Of a stretch of 64,000 nt of DNA, positions 10,360 through 18,421 are shown one piece after another. The stretch's first letter is position 1; each line of letters opens with the position of its first letter. The DNA lies in assembly GCF_000520995.1 (NCBI RefSeq), contig NZ_JACA01000001.1:186001-250000 (forward strand). The letters are read 5' to 3'. Position numbers and translations under genes: made by a program. The DNA is from Aquimarina macrocephali JAMB N27 (GTDB lineage: Bacteria; Bacteroidota; Bacteroidia; Flavobacteriales; Flavobacteriaceae). The notes below the pieces were generated by a model. It was not told the origin of the DNA. It did not search any database and saw only the letters and a list, made by a program, of their open reading frames with translations.

Positions 10360-11286
10360 TTATAAAGTTCTGGCTCTAGTCTCCATCGGTAACAAACAAC
10401 TATATATAAAGGTATTTGCAGGCGTTAGAACTCCTAGTTTTACGCCTTCTTTTACAATAAAACCGTTAAAATTATCTAATTCTGAAGGTCTGCCTTCCAT
10501 AATATCACGTTGCATAGAAGCTGTAGAATTGTAGGGTTGTTTACTGATAAAAACCAGAATTCGACGTACAATATCCTCTGGTAATGAAACTCCTTTAGCA
10601 ATACCTACCTTATAAATTTCGGTAGCTGTTTGTTCTAAAATACGATAGGTCTCTGGGTTTTCATATACTTCTCCTATAGTAGCCCGGGTAAGTGCACCAA
10701 TACCACTAACTGTAGTAATAAACATAAATTTGCTCCAGATATCAACATCTATATCTTCAGAAATTACATTGTTAAAGCCTGCTCTGTCAAACACTTCTTT
10801 TACTACCTCTAGACGATCTGTTTTACTTTTGTCTAATTCGCCAAAAACAACTTCGGGTTGATGACCAAAATGAGAAATAACACCTGGACTTTCTATCTTA
10901 CTATAGATTTTGCATAACCCTCCCAAAACATGCTTTGTATCTAATACAGAACCTACTTTTTCTGCATTATCTGCTCCATTTTGTAATGGAATAACAATAG
11001 TATCTTCTTTTAAAACAGGATGAATAGATTTTGCTGCCTCTGCAACCTGCCAGGATTTTGTACAGATCAGTACTACATCTGCTTTTTGTACAGTATCAAT
11101 CTGATTCGTTGCATAAAATGGGTGAGTCACAAAATCCCCATTGATACTTTTAACTTGTAATCCATTCTTTTTAATAGCTTCAAGATGTTTTCCTCTGGCT
11201 ATCAAAGTTACTTTCTGACCAGAATTGGCAATTTTTCCTCCAAAATATCCACCAACTCCTCCAACTCCTATAATAACTATATGCAT
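10360..11286 (-). CDS. panE: 2-dehydropantoate 2-reductase
   Basis: Reduces ketopantoate to pantoate with NADPH in pantothenate/CoA synthesis. The 308-residue protein has the N-terminal Rossmann loop GVGGVGGYFGG (residues 7-17). The conserved C-terminal ApbA domain has catalytic-lysine context IWSKFMFITTVSGIGALTRATIGE and a C-terminal SMQRDIMEGRPSELDNFNG segment, both typical of the family. Paralogues in this family can act on other 2-keto acids, so the role is probable rather than proven. No other pan gene is nearby. Confidence 0.88.
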   Translation of the reverse strand: MHIVIIGVGGVGGYFGGKIANSGQKVTLIARGKHLEAIKKNGLQVKSINGDFVTHPFYATNQIDTVQKADVVLICTKSWQVAEAAKSIHPVLKEDTIVIPLQNGADNAEKVGSVLDTKHVLGGLCKIYSKIESPGVISHFGHQPEVVFGELDKSKTDRLEVVKEVFDRAGFNNVISEDIDVDIWSKFMFITTVSGIGALTRATIGEVYENPETYRILEQTATEIYKVGIAKGVSLPEDIVRRILVFISKQPYNSTASMQRDIMEGRPSELDNFNGFIVKEGVKLGVLTPANTFIYSCLLPMETRARTL

Positions 11287-11381
11287 ATTAGATTTTTCTT
11301 TTTAATATGATTTATGGATCAACATATATGCTCAAATTTAATAAATTCTTGAAGTTTCTTAGTCTTTTGGATCAAAACAAA

Positions 11382-11414
11382 AAAGGAAGTGTCTTTTACA
11401 ATAACACTCCCTTT
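11382..11414. terminator. Intrinsic terminator of the cytolysin-like gene
   Basis: An inverted repeat (AAGGAAGTGT and ACACTCCCTT) whose one odd position can form a G-U pair in the minus transcript. It is followed by a T-run on that strand. It lies between the cytolysin-like gene and panE. Confidence 0.7.
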
Positions 11415-11441
11415 CTTGAAATAACTAGTTAAAGCAGTATC

Positions 11442-13208
11442 TTATTTTTTTATAACATATGATGAATAATCAACATATACTACAATCCCATCATTAGCTT
11501 TAGATCTGGCTCCATTCCAGGTTCTTTGGTTAAAGGATGTACCTATGGTATAATTTGAAACATGTGGATTGTGTCTTTTGTAATCTACCCATTTCTTTGA
11601 TGTAGTATCATATTGATACGTAATATATCTTCTCCCTCCTGATGCTGTATCGCTCCATGGAGAACAACTGGCATCACATTCTCCTATTTCTGAGACAACT
11701 CTAAAACGTTGATTGCTTCCTGTTTTTACTTTAAAATCGATCACTTTCCCTTTTCCTATTTCTTTTTTTCTATTCTCTCCTTTTATCGGGTAATAATCAC
11801 GTATCCTATGTTCTATCCCATAACCCCAATATATTTTTTCACCTACTCGATACCAATTGCGATTTTCTACATCATATTTCTGCACATATAATCTTCCAAA
11901 AAGCTCGGCTCCACTAGTATTATGATCACTACCTTCATGTACAGCAGCATCGAGAGGGTCTATTCTAATCGTCTCATAATTTACAAGATCACATGTTCTA
12001 ACTTTATATTTTATGTTTTGAATTACTTTAAAAGGCCTATTACCTTTAACATAATTAACTTTGTATGAAATCGGATATCCTGGGTTTTGACGCGACACAT
12101 TTGCTCCTTTTTTCAAAAATTCTACAACTTTTTCTAAGTTATTAGCTAAACCAGACAATGAGGATGCAATACCATCTGCAGGATCTCCTCCTAGTTGTCT
12201 AACCTTTACAGTGGCATTTCTAAAAATATTCTTGTGACGAACAGCCAGACTAGCATTACCATCACTAATTCCACCATTATAAGCAAATTTCAAAGCAGCT
12301 TCTACATCTGATGCTCTTTCTGTAGACTCATATATCATAGTATATAACCGCCCATACGTGACTGATTCTATAAAAGAAGATGGGTTTGCCTGATCCGCAC
12401 TAACCTCTTTAAAATCGGTTACATACGGATCAAGCCTTTCTGGGACAACACTATTACTTAACCAGCCATATTGGCCGATTATGTTCTCTTTTGGGGAAAC
12501 AGAAGTAGTAAAAAAACGTTGCTGAAGCGTAACGGCAAATCTGGTTTTTTGTTCTTTAAAGTTAATTCCTAACTTTCCAGATATATCGACGCTTGGCCCT
12601 GAATACCCAGCACTTAAAGCAACTTGCAATTGTTGTTCGTTATGTATTCTTTCTATAGATATTTGAAAACTTGCAGGAAATTTTGCACCACTATCATAGT
12701 AACTATTCAAAATAGCATTTAGATTATCCTGCACTTTTCCTGGTGTTGGAGCTTGGATCGTTTTATGTGTTGAAGTAGGTGTTCCTGACAACACATTTAT
12801 TCTTACTTCTATAGGATTTCGATCTTCTCCATAAATAGGAATTGACACAGGCGCTCCTTCTTGTATAGATCTAGAAGCTAATAAATTACCCGGCCAAAGC
12901 AAAGAACTATTAGGATCTAATAGAAAAAAATCAGAATCGGTTTGATTAAAAGAAATATTTTTTGTCATACAGTTTTCTTCTTCTAATGTTTTTGCATTAG
13001 AATCTGTACTGTATTGTTCTGTTATAACCAAATTACTAATACCATCAGGAATGTCTTCATTTAGATATTGTTCTCTTGCCTCAAGATTTGAGGTTGTTGT
13101 ATCATTGGTAAGATCATCATTTTGACAGGATATTAGTGTTCCTAAAAAAACCCCTGTAAAAGCAATAGCTCTATACCTTAATAATAAACTAGGTTTGTTT
13201 GTTTTCAT
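11442..13208 (-). CDS. Cholesterol-dependent-cytolysin-like pore-forming lipoprotein
   Basis: A 588-residue predicted lipoprotein (hydrophobic segment 14-27, lipobox LISC with Cys28). Residues about 85-400 align by eye with domains 1-3 of thiol-activated cytolysins: LLWPG (103-107), YGR (285-287) in ESVTYGRLYTMIYESTERA, QLGGD (338-342) and NPGYPISY (375-382), all in the order seen in perfringolysin. These domains unfold to make the beta-barrel pore. The C-terminal part (about 400-588) may be a domain-4 relative, but the cholesterol-binding undecapeptide is absent; its place holds GECDASCSPWSD. This suggests the CDC-like group described from Elizabethkingia, with a different receptor. A PI-PLC-like gene lies upstream with a matching promoter. 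Target membrane unknown. Confidence 0.8.
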   Translation of the reverse strand: MKTNKPSLLLRYRAIAFTGVFLGTLISCQNDDLTNDTTTSNLEAREQYLNEDIPDGISNLVITEQYSTDSNAKTLEEENCMTKNISFNQTDSDFFLLDPNSSLLWPGNLLASRSIQEGAPVSIPIYGEDRNPIEVRINVLSGTPTSTHKTIQAPTPGKVQDNLNAILNSYYDSGAKFPASFQISIERIHNEQQLQVALSAGYSGPSVDISGKLGINFKEQKTRFAVTLQQRFFTTSVSPKENIIGQYGWLSNSVVPERLDPYVTDFKEVSADQANPSSFIESVTYGRLYTMIYESTERASDVEAALKFAYNGGISDGNASLAVRHKNIFRNATVKVRQLGGDPADGIASSLSGLANNLEKVVEFLKKGANVSRQNPGYPISYKVNYVKGNRPFKVIQNIKYKVRTCDLVNYETIRIDPLDAAVHEGSDHNTSGAELFGRLYVQKYDVENRNWYRVGEKIYWGYGIEHRIRDYYPIKGENRKKEIGKGKVIDFKVKTGSNQRFRVVSEIGECDASCSPWSDTASGGRRYITYQYDTTSKKWVDYKRHNPHVSNYTIGTSFNQRTWNGARSKANDGIVVYVDYSSYVIKK

Positions 13209-13270
13209 AATTGATTGTGTTTTTGTTAATAATTAGGTTTTACGTTAATAAATTTTGGTTTTTATTGAGT

Positions 13271-13300
13271 CAAACCTAATTATTAACCAATGGAGAACAA
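13271..13300 (-). promoter_or_regulatory. Promoter of the cytolysin-like gene
   Basis: TAGGTTTG (13271-13278) matches the -7 consensus TAnnTTTG. A TTG at 13298-13300 lies 19 bp further upstream as the -33 element. The downstream leader is about 60 bases and resembles that of the PI-PLC gene. Confidence 0.65.
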
Positions 13301-13307
13301 AAAAAAG

Positions 13308-13327
13308 CAAGGGGACAAAAGGGGGAC
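13308..13327 (-). promoter_or_regulatory. Candidate operator: GTCCCC direct repeat (copy 1)
   Basis: On the plus strand this reads CAAGGGGACAAAAGGGGGAC: two GGGGAC half sites with an 11-bp period, about one helical turn. It abuts the -33 element of the cytolysin-like gene, where activators usually bind. An almost identical site lies at 14561-14580 before the PI-PLC gene. Confidence 0.6.
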
Positions 13328-13403
13328 TCATCATGATAATCAGCAAACTATAAAAGATGCAGAACCTTAATTGTTGTTTATACACTATAGCTAATACAAT
13401 TGA

Positions 13404-13455
13404 CAGTAAAACAAGGAAAATCCCGTTGTAGAACGGGATTTTCCTTGTTTTACTG
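13404..13455. terminator. Long perfect-palindrome terminator
   Basis: Perfect 24-bp arms (13404-13427 and 13432-13455) with a 4-base loop, 3' of the PI-PLC-like gene. The stem is GC-rich near the loop (TCCCGTT/AACGGGA) with A/T-rich outer arms. It separates the PI-PLC transcript from the cytolysin promoter. Confidence 0.8.
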
Positions 13456-13489
13456 ATGCTATTAGTAGAATTATTTATGGGTTTACGTA

Positions 13490-14476
13490 CTAAAAATTAG
13501 TTTTAATAATTAATTTATTTCTATCAGCTGTGGCAAAGTCCATCATGATGGATCCATAACGACCAGAAGTATTGTTCCTAAAATAATTACTTATTTTAGG
13601 ATTGATAAAATTAGAAATCTCGGATATTCTAGGTATGCCAAACCAGCCTGGTTTATAACCACTAGCAAAATTAATGTACATCGTATTACTATTTCCGTTT
13701 TTGGCAGCTCTCAATAAGCTAGTTACACTATTCCATTTATTATTCTTGTCAGAAATTTTGTATTTATCTTGTATCTGTAAAGTTGCATTTGCATTATTTA
13801 TAGTAAAGGTGGTGTTATCTTTCCAATTGGTAGCATTTATACCTTTGGGTGTACTACTTCTTTTATTAAATCTTCTTAATAGTACAATTTTTCCTCTTAC
13901 GTTATTCAATCTAGGAATATTTTCTCCCAAATACCACTTGCTACGATTTTGGTTAATATAACTGTCTAAAGTAGCCTCAAAAGAACGGCTATTACCAGAT
14001 GAGTCATGCTCTTCTTTTACCGACATGATAATAGTTTCGGTAGGATTTTTGTTTAAAAAGTCAAAACAATAGTTTAACACATTATTAAAATTAAGTTTTT
14101 GATATACCGATCCATGGTGTATCGTGAAACCATCTTTAAAATGTCTACATCTGATGTCCAAAAAGCGAGTACCACTATTTAACTGTTGTCCAATGGTTAA
14201 ATTTTGGTTTTTTGCAGTGCCCGGAAGAATAGGGTGATCATATCTTGCTCCAGAATTATGTGTTCCAGGGATACTCAATGCAGAAAGGCTTACATTTTTA
14301 TTAATTGCCCCCATCCAATTAGACAAGGAATACCTAGGCACAGTTTTTTTAATGTTGCTAGCACCTAATGTGGTTTGAGAAACAGTAGGTCCAAAATTAT
14401 CATCCTTTTCGCAAGATTGGAAAAATAAAATTACCGTCACAGCTAAAATAAATTTAGCAATACAATTGATTTTCAT
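13490..14476 (-). CDS. PI-PLC X-domain lipoprotein (phosphatidylinositol phospholipase C-like)
   Basis: A 328-residue predicted lipoprotein (hydrophobic segment 8-21, lipobox FQSC with Cys22). The X domain of bacterial PI-specific phospholipase C covers about residues 52-320. The first catalytic histidine lies in IPGTHNSG (His73) and the second in FTIHHGS (His120/121), with DIRCRHF between them. Such enzymes cleave phosphatidylinositol or GPI anchors by phosphotransfer to give inositol cyclic phosphate and diacylglycerol, without calcium. The substrate here is not proven, since the fold also serves other uses. It precedes the CDC-like gene on the same strand with a long terminator between, and both have the same kind of promoter, so co-regulation rather than one transcript is likely. 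Confidence 0.82.
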   Translation of the reverse strand: MKINCIAKFILAVTVILFFQSCEKDDNFGPTVSQTTLGASNIKKTVPRYSLSNWMGAINKNVSLSALSIPGTHNSGARYDHPILPGTAKNQNLTIGQQLNSGTRFLDIRCRHFKDGFTIHHGSVYQKLNFNNVLNYCFDFLNKNPTETIIMSVKEEHDSSGNSRSFEATLDSYINQNRSKWYLGENIPRLNNVRGKIVLLRRFNKRSSTPKGINATNWKDNTTFTINNANATLQIQDKYKISDKNNKWNSVTSLLRAAKNGNSNTMYINFASGYKPGWFGIPRISEISNFINPKISNYFRNNTSGRYGSIMMDFATADRNKLIIKTNF

Positions 14477-14523
14477 AATTATAAATTTTTGGTTTTTATT
14501 AGAAAGTTAGGTTCGTTGTCTTT

Positions 14524-14531
14524 CAAACTTA
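14524..14531 (-). promoter_or_regulatory. -7 promoter element of the PI-PLC-like gene
   Basis: TAAGTTTG matches TAnnTTTG on the minus strand, 48 bp upstream of the ATG. A -33 TTG at the usual spacing is not obvious, which fits a promoter that needs an activator. Confidence 0.55.
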
Positions 14532-14560
14532 ATTACTGATTCTTGAAGAATAAAAAAAAA

Positions 14561-14580
14561 CAAGGGGACAAAAGGTAGAC
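14561..14580 (-). promoter_or_regulatory. Candidate operator: GTCCCC direct repeat (copy 2)
   Basis: The plus strand reads CAAGGGGACAAAAGGTAGAC: GGGGAC and GTAGAC with the same 11-bp period as copy 1. It is preceded by the same A-run and lies at a similar distance (85 versus 100 bp) from the start codon. 17 of 18 bases from CAAGGGGACAAAAGG onward agree except within the second half site. Confidence 0.6.
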
Positions 14581-14907
14581 AGCCCTAGAGTATTAATAAA
14601 ACATGGGAAGTACAGCCTTTTAATTCTTATTTTTGATACTTAACATTTTGGTATAATACTACTTTTAAAATCAGAATAAAGACCTATACTATATTTTACT
14701 TAGGTTATCATGATCATAAACTTAAAAAATAATTACGTCTAAGAATACGTTAATTGGTAAACTGAAGTTGATAAAATTGATAATAAAGTAAAAACAGATC
14801 CCGTTCTGTAATGGGGGTAATTCGAGTAATTTATTCTAAAATGAGGTGCGTTTTAGAATAAAAAGTCTCATTAACTTTATTATTTTTACACACAAATCAA
14901 TTTATTT
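14581..14907. other. Intergenic region between PI-PLC-like gene and ftsX
   Basis: About 330 bases between divergent genes. It holds a hairpin at 14832-14860 (TATTCTAAAA and TTTTAGAATA, 9-base loop) upstream of ftsX. I see no open reading frame or clear -7 match for ftsX; TATTTTTAC near 14879 is a near miss. Confidence 0.5.
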
Positions 14908-15786
14908 ATGAGCTCATCTTTTGAAAAATATCAAAAACGACGACTAATCTCTTCTTATTTTTCTGTTGTTATTAGTATTTCTTTGGTATTATTTTTATTG
15001 GGCTTATTAGGCTTATTGGTATTAAATACTAAAAAAGTAGCAGATCATTTTAAAGAAAAAATTGCACTTACAATTTACTTAAAGGATACCGCCAAAGATG
15101 TTGAAATCAAGCAACTGGAAAAAACTCTGGCTCTGGCAGAATATACTAAATCAACTACTTTTATTTCTAAGGATGAAGCTGCCGAAGAGCATAGCAAGGA
15201 CATAGGAGAGAATTTCATGGATTTTCTAGGATATAATCCGCTTCAAAATTCTATTGATGTTTATTTAAAAGCTGATTTTGTCGATCAGGCAAAAATTGAA
15301 GAAATAAATGCTTCTATCATCAAAAAAGATTTTGTGGATGAAGTAATCTACGACAAACCTTTGATCTCATTATTAAATGATAATATAAAACGCATTAGTT
15401 TTTGGGTACTTCTCATTAGTGGTATTTTTACTTTTATTGCTGTATTACTTATTAATAGTTCTATACGTTTATCGGTATACTCTAAAAGATTTATTATTAA
15501 GACTATGCAAATGGTAGGTGCTACAAAGAAATTTATTCGCAAGCCTTTTGTATGGAAAAGTGTACGACTAGGAATGATAGGAGCAATTGTAGCTTTAATC
15601 GGAGTTGGGATTGTATTGTATTATCTTAATAAGACATTCCCAGAACTGGCATTGCTTGATGATGAAATCTTACTTATTATTTTATTTGCCGGTATTTTTG
15701 GAATTGGTGTGCTCATCACCTGGATCAGTACATTCTTTGCTACACAACGGTTCTTGAATCTAAGAACTGATGAATTATATTATTAG
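14908..15786 (+). CDS. ftsX: Cell division protein FtsX
   Basis: The permease-like subunit of the FtsEX complex, which at the divisome controls peptidoglycan hydrolases. The 292-residue protein has the family topology: a cytoplasmic N-terminus, a first membrane segment (about 18-40), a periplasmic domain (about 45-165), then three membrane segments (about 168-192, 218-242 and 255-280) of the FtsX permease domain. The ATG at 14908 is the first in frame. In many Flavobacteriia a DUF3098 gene, uppP and truB follow directly; here they resume only at 18.1 kb. ftsE is not in the window. Confidence 0.92.
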   Translation: MSSSFEKYQKRRLISSYFSVVISISLVLFLLGLLGLLVLNTKKVADHFKEKIALTIYLKDTAKDVEIKQLEKTLALAEYTKSTTFISKDEAAEEHSKDIGENFMDFLGYNPLQNSIDVYLKADFVDQAKIEEINASIIKKDFVDEVIYDKPLISLLNDNIKRISFWVLLISGIFTFIAVLLINSSIRLSVYSKRFIIKTMQMVGATKKFIRKPFVWKSVRLGMIGAIVALIGVGIVLYYLNKTFPELALLDDEILLIILFAGIFGIGVLITWISTFFATQRFLNLRTDELYY

Positions 15787-15813
15787 TCTGTTTTAATAGT
15801 ATCTCTATAAAAA

Positions 15814-15879
15814 GACTAATATAACCCGTTATGCATTTGAGCTTTTTTAATTTCTAAATGCACAACGGATTAATATAGT
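15814..15879. repeat. Imperfect inverted repeat after ftsX
   Basis: Segments around CCGTTATGCATTTGA and TCTAAATGCACAACGG form an imperfect stem of roughly 20-25 bp with a T-run in the loop. It lies between ftsX and the convergent CAP-domain gene. It may act as a weak terminator of ftsX. Confidence 0.45.
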
Positions 15880-15966
15880 CCAGAAACAAGGGTTCTTATT
15901 AAGGATATCATTAACTGTACTGTTTACAGCAAGGATAATCATTGTGTTTGTTTTCTCAAAAAATAA

Positions 15967-15993
15967 ATCAGGCCCTTAAAATAAGGGCCTGAT
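15967..15993. terminator. Intrinsic terminator of the CAP-domain gene
   Basis: A perfect 12-bp inverted repeat (ATCAGGCCCTTA and TAAGGGCCTGAT) with a 3-base loop, followed by a T-rich run on the minus strand. Confidence 0.85.
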
Positions 15994-16034
15994 TACATTA
16001 TAAAGATTATAGTGATACTATTCTTTTTCTGATC

Positions 16035-17453
16035 TTATTTTTTTACTAATCGTTTAGTGACGGTTTTTCCATCCATAACAAAATTGATCAAATACATTCC
16101 CGGAGATAAATCATTTACCTCTAAAGTATTACCATTTATTTTTCCTTGATGTATTGTTCTACCTGTCATACTATATACTTTATAAACAGTATTAGCGTTA
16201 TGGCCTACAATATTAATTTTATTTTGATCACCTGATAACAAGTTAGGGTATATCTCTAATTGTTGGCTTATTTTACTTACTGCTATAGAATTATCATTTG
16301 AGAACGCAGAGGATAATGGTCTTGCAAATACCTGAACCCAAAGATTAGCCACTCTAGCCATTCCTATCTCCGTATAATTAGCACTTAAGATATTTCCTCT
16401 ATGCCCAGAACTATTCATCCACGTATTGTGTACTTCCTGAACAGTACGCTGTCCATTTGCTATGTTTTCTGCTACTCTACTCCATGAGTATCCTTGATCT
16501 TGAACTCTATTACTCACACTTGACCCATTAGAACCTGTATGTGAGAAAAAGTTGTTATTTTTCATATCATTTGCATGAAACTCTGCCGCTGCAACTAGTT
16601 TAGCATTCATTTTTAATGGTTGCTTACCATCTGCCGCTCTAGCTTCGTTTACCAATTTTAGAAGATCTAACATTTCTTTAGAAAATCCACCATCAGTTCC
16701 TTTTAGCGTAGTGATACTTATTTTATTAGAAAACTCTGATAAATCTCCCTGAACATTTTTTGCTCTTACCGAAAGGCTATACAATGTCTCTGGTGTTAAT
16801 CCATCCAGAGTAACTGTTTTACTTCCTTTTACACTTTTTACAACTTCATTACCATTATATATGTCAAAAGTGGTAAGGTTTGTTACTTCTCCTTGAGTCT
16901 CCCAGGAAAGACGTACTGAATTACTTGTAATATCTGATCCTACTAAATTTAATGGAGTTGGTGGTGGCGAAGCTTTACCAATAGTAAATGATTTGGATTC
17001 TGAAGAAGTGAATGAGCTTCCCGAAACAAGTGCTGTCCCGTTTAATGATACTGTATACGATCCTTGCCCATAAGAACAACAAAGCCCATCACCATATGAA
17101 TCACTAATAATAAATGTATAAATCCCATCTTCTAGGCATACATTTTCTGAAACATCTGGAGCAGAGTTTTGATAACCACTTCCTGATACTACAACTTGTC
17201 CATTTTCTCTTTCTATTTTCCAACTGATATCTGAAGCATACCGATCAAAAACGATAGCAACAACAACTTCTGTACAACTAACAGTCGCACTAGTTGTAAA
17301 ATTATTTCTATTGCTGATTTCTGAAACATTTCCAGTTTCATCATAAATTGCTTTATTCTCAGAATTTCCGAAAATACCAGATATAGGACTATCAGCATGT
17401 TTAGCATGGATAATTGATGTCCAAATAAATACGAATAAAATGATTTTTTTCAT
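16035..17453 (-). CDS. T9SS-exported CAP (SCP/PR1) domain protein
   Basis: A 472-residue multi-domain secreted protein. In order: a signal peptide (1-17); a Bacteroidota beta-domain with the DSYGDGLCCSYGQGSY segment (about 50-155); a fibronectin type III domain (about 165-250); a CAP domain (about 260-375, with FHANDMKNNNFFSH, RVAENIANG and HNTWMNSSGHRGNIL, giving the His/Glu/Glu/His cavity residues); and a C-terminal T9SS sorting domain (about 395-472, YPN..., ending KRLVKK). The sorting domain directs export across the outer membrane and surface attachment or release. CAP proteins lack one common activity; bacterial ones are poorly characterised. It splits the usual ftsX-DUF3098 neighbourhood. 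Confidence 0.88.
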   Translation of the reverse strand: MKKIILFVFIWTSIIHAKHADSPISGIFGNSENKAIYDETGNVSEISNRNNFTTSATVSCTEVVVAIVFDRYASDISWKIERENGQVVVSGSGYQNSAPDVSENVCLEDGIYTFIISDSYGDGLCCSYGQGSYTVSLNGTALVSGSSFTSSESKSFTIGKASPPPTPLNLVGSDITSNSVRLSWETQGEVTNLTTFDIYNGNEVVKSVKGSKTVTLDGLTPETLYSLSVRAKNVQGDLSEFSNKISITTLKGTDGGFSKEMLDLLKLVNEARAADGKQPLKMNAKLVAAAEFHANDMKNNNFFSHTGSNGSSVSNRVQDQGYSWSRVAENIANGQRTVQEVHNTWMNSSGHRGNILSANYTEIGMARVANLWVQVFARPLSSAFSNDNSIAVSKISQQLEIYPNLLSGDQNKINIVGHNANTVYKVYSMTGRTIHQGKINGNTLEVNDLSPGMYLINFVMDGKTVTKRLVKK

Positions 17454-17702
17454 GGTTTTAAATTTTTTGTGTAATTATTATTTTTGTTTTGGTTAAGGGA
17501 CTAAAACTTAAAACACGGTTTCCTATTGCTCATATAATTGTTAAAGTTTATATAATTATTCTTGAAAAAACATAGTTTTGGGTTCTATAAAAAACATCTC
17601 ATCATAATCGTTTTTATGCATAATAGTTAAAAAGGTAAGATGCGTTACTTTGAAAAAAAATAACACTTAATATTAAATCAAAAACATAATAATATTTCTG
17701 TA

Positions 17703-18110
17703 ATGGGTAAAATCGCTAAAATATATCTTTCGATCATTTTTGTACTTTTTGTTGGCTTTATGATAGCAGTGATACAAACATTTCGACCTGTACGCAACGT
17801 GCAGCCAGAGGATGTTATGAAAATCGAAGGAATTGTAACCGACATACAGGAAGGACCGGGATTTGATATCGTGATTATCCTTAAGAATGATGAGCATCAC
17901 TACTATATCAATCGTGGATTGCAATATCAACTAACAGTAGAACAATTGCGCTCTGATATTCTTAATAAAAAAGTTACTTTGTATGGTATAGAAAGATGGA
18001 CTATATTTACCCGTGATAAAAATATGGGACATATATCAAAATTAATGATTGATAATAATGTGATATTTAACGAAATTGATAACGATGAGCATGAAAAAAC
18101 AATCCAATAA
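17703..18110 (+). CDS. Hypothetical membrane-anchored protein
   Basis: Not recognised. The 135-residue product has one N-terminal membrane segment (about residues 7-27) and a predicted beta-rich domain (about 40-125, with IEGIVTDIQEGPGFDIVIIL), which could be a small OB-like fold. Its 3' end overlaps the DUF3098 gene by about 26 bp in another frame, so translation is probably coupled. This links it to the DUF3098-uppP-truB group. The ATG at 17703 gives a good membrane anchor. Confidence 0.65.
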   Translation: MGKIAKIYLSIIFVLFVGFMIAVIQTFRPVRNVQPEDVMKIEGIVTDIQEGPGFDIVIILKNDEHHYYINRGLQYQLTVEQLRSDILNKKVTLYGIERWTIFTRDKNMGHISKLMIDNNVIFNEIDNDEHEKTIQ

Positions 18111-18357
18111 AAATACGCCTCCAAAACCTGATTTTGTTTTTGGAAAGAAAAACTATATCGTTATGGCCATAGGAATAGCAGTAATTGCTCTTGGCTTTAT
18201 TCTCATGGCAGGAGGAGGAAGTGATGATCCTAATGTTTTTAATCCTGATATCTATAATTTTAGAAGGATTCGATTAGCACCAACTATTGTTTTAATTGGT
18301 TTTGGTATCGAAGTATATGCTATTCTTCTAAATCCTGAGAAGAAGAAAAAACAGTAA
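18085..18357 (+). CDS. DUF3098 family membrane protein
   Basis: About 90 residues, with two membrane segments (about 24-42 and 65-82) separated by GGGSDDPNVFNPDIYNFRR. The segment FVFGKKNYIVMAIG is characteristic of DUF3098, a Bacteroidota family normally located between ftsX and uppP. Its function is unknown; a cell-division or envelope link is suggested only by context. The frame is open from a TTG at 18076, but ATG codons at 18085 and 18091 are better starts. It overlaps the preceding gene. Confidence 0.82.
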   Translation: MSMKKQSNKNTPPKPDFVFGKKNYIVMAIGIAVIALGFILMAGGGSDDPNVFNPDIYNFRRIRLAPTIVLIGFGIEVYAILLNPEKKKKQ

Positions 18358-18358
18358 T

Positions 18359-18391
18359 TTGACATTTTATTTTCCGGTAGTTATATCTTTG
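18359..18391 (+). promoter_or_regulatory. Promoter of uppP
   Basis: TATCTTTG (18384-18391) matches TAnnTTTG, and a TTTGAC (TTG at 18359-18361) lies 22 bp upstream. It is 31 bp before the uppP ATG. uppP can therefore be transcribed apart from DUF3098. Confidence 0.65.
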
Positions 18392-18421
18392 CGTCAAATT
18401 TAAGAAATCCCAAAATTTTCT

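Noticed and set aside
13404..13455. 24-bp perfect palindrome as a mobile-element end or attachment site
   Set aside because: It sits right after a stop codon and has terminator layout; no second end or recombinase is near.
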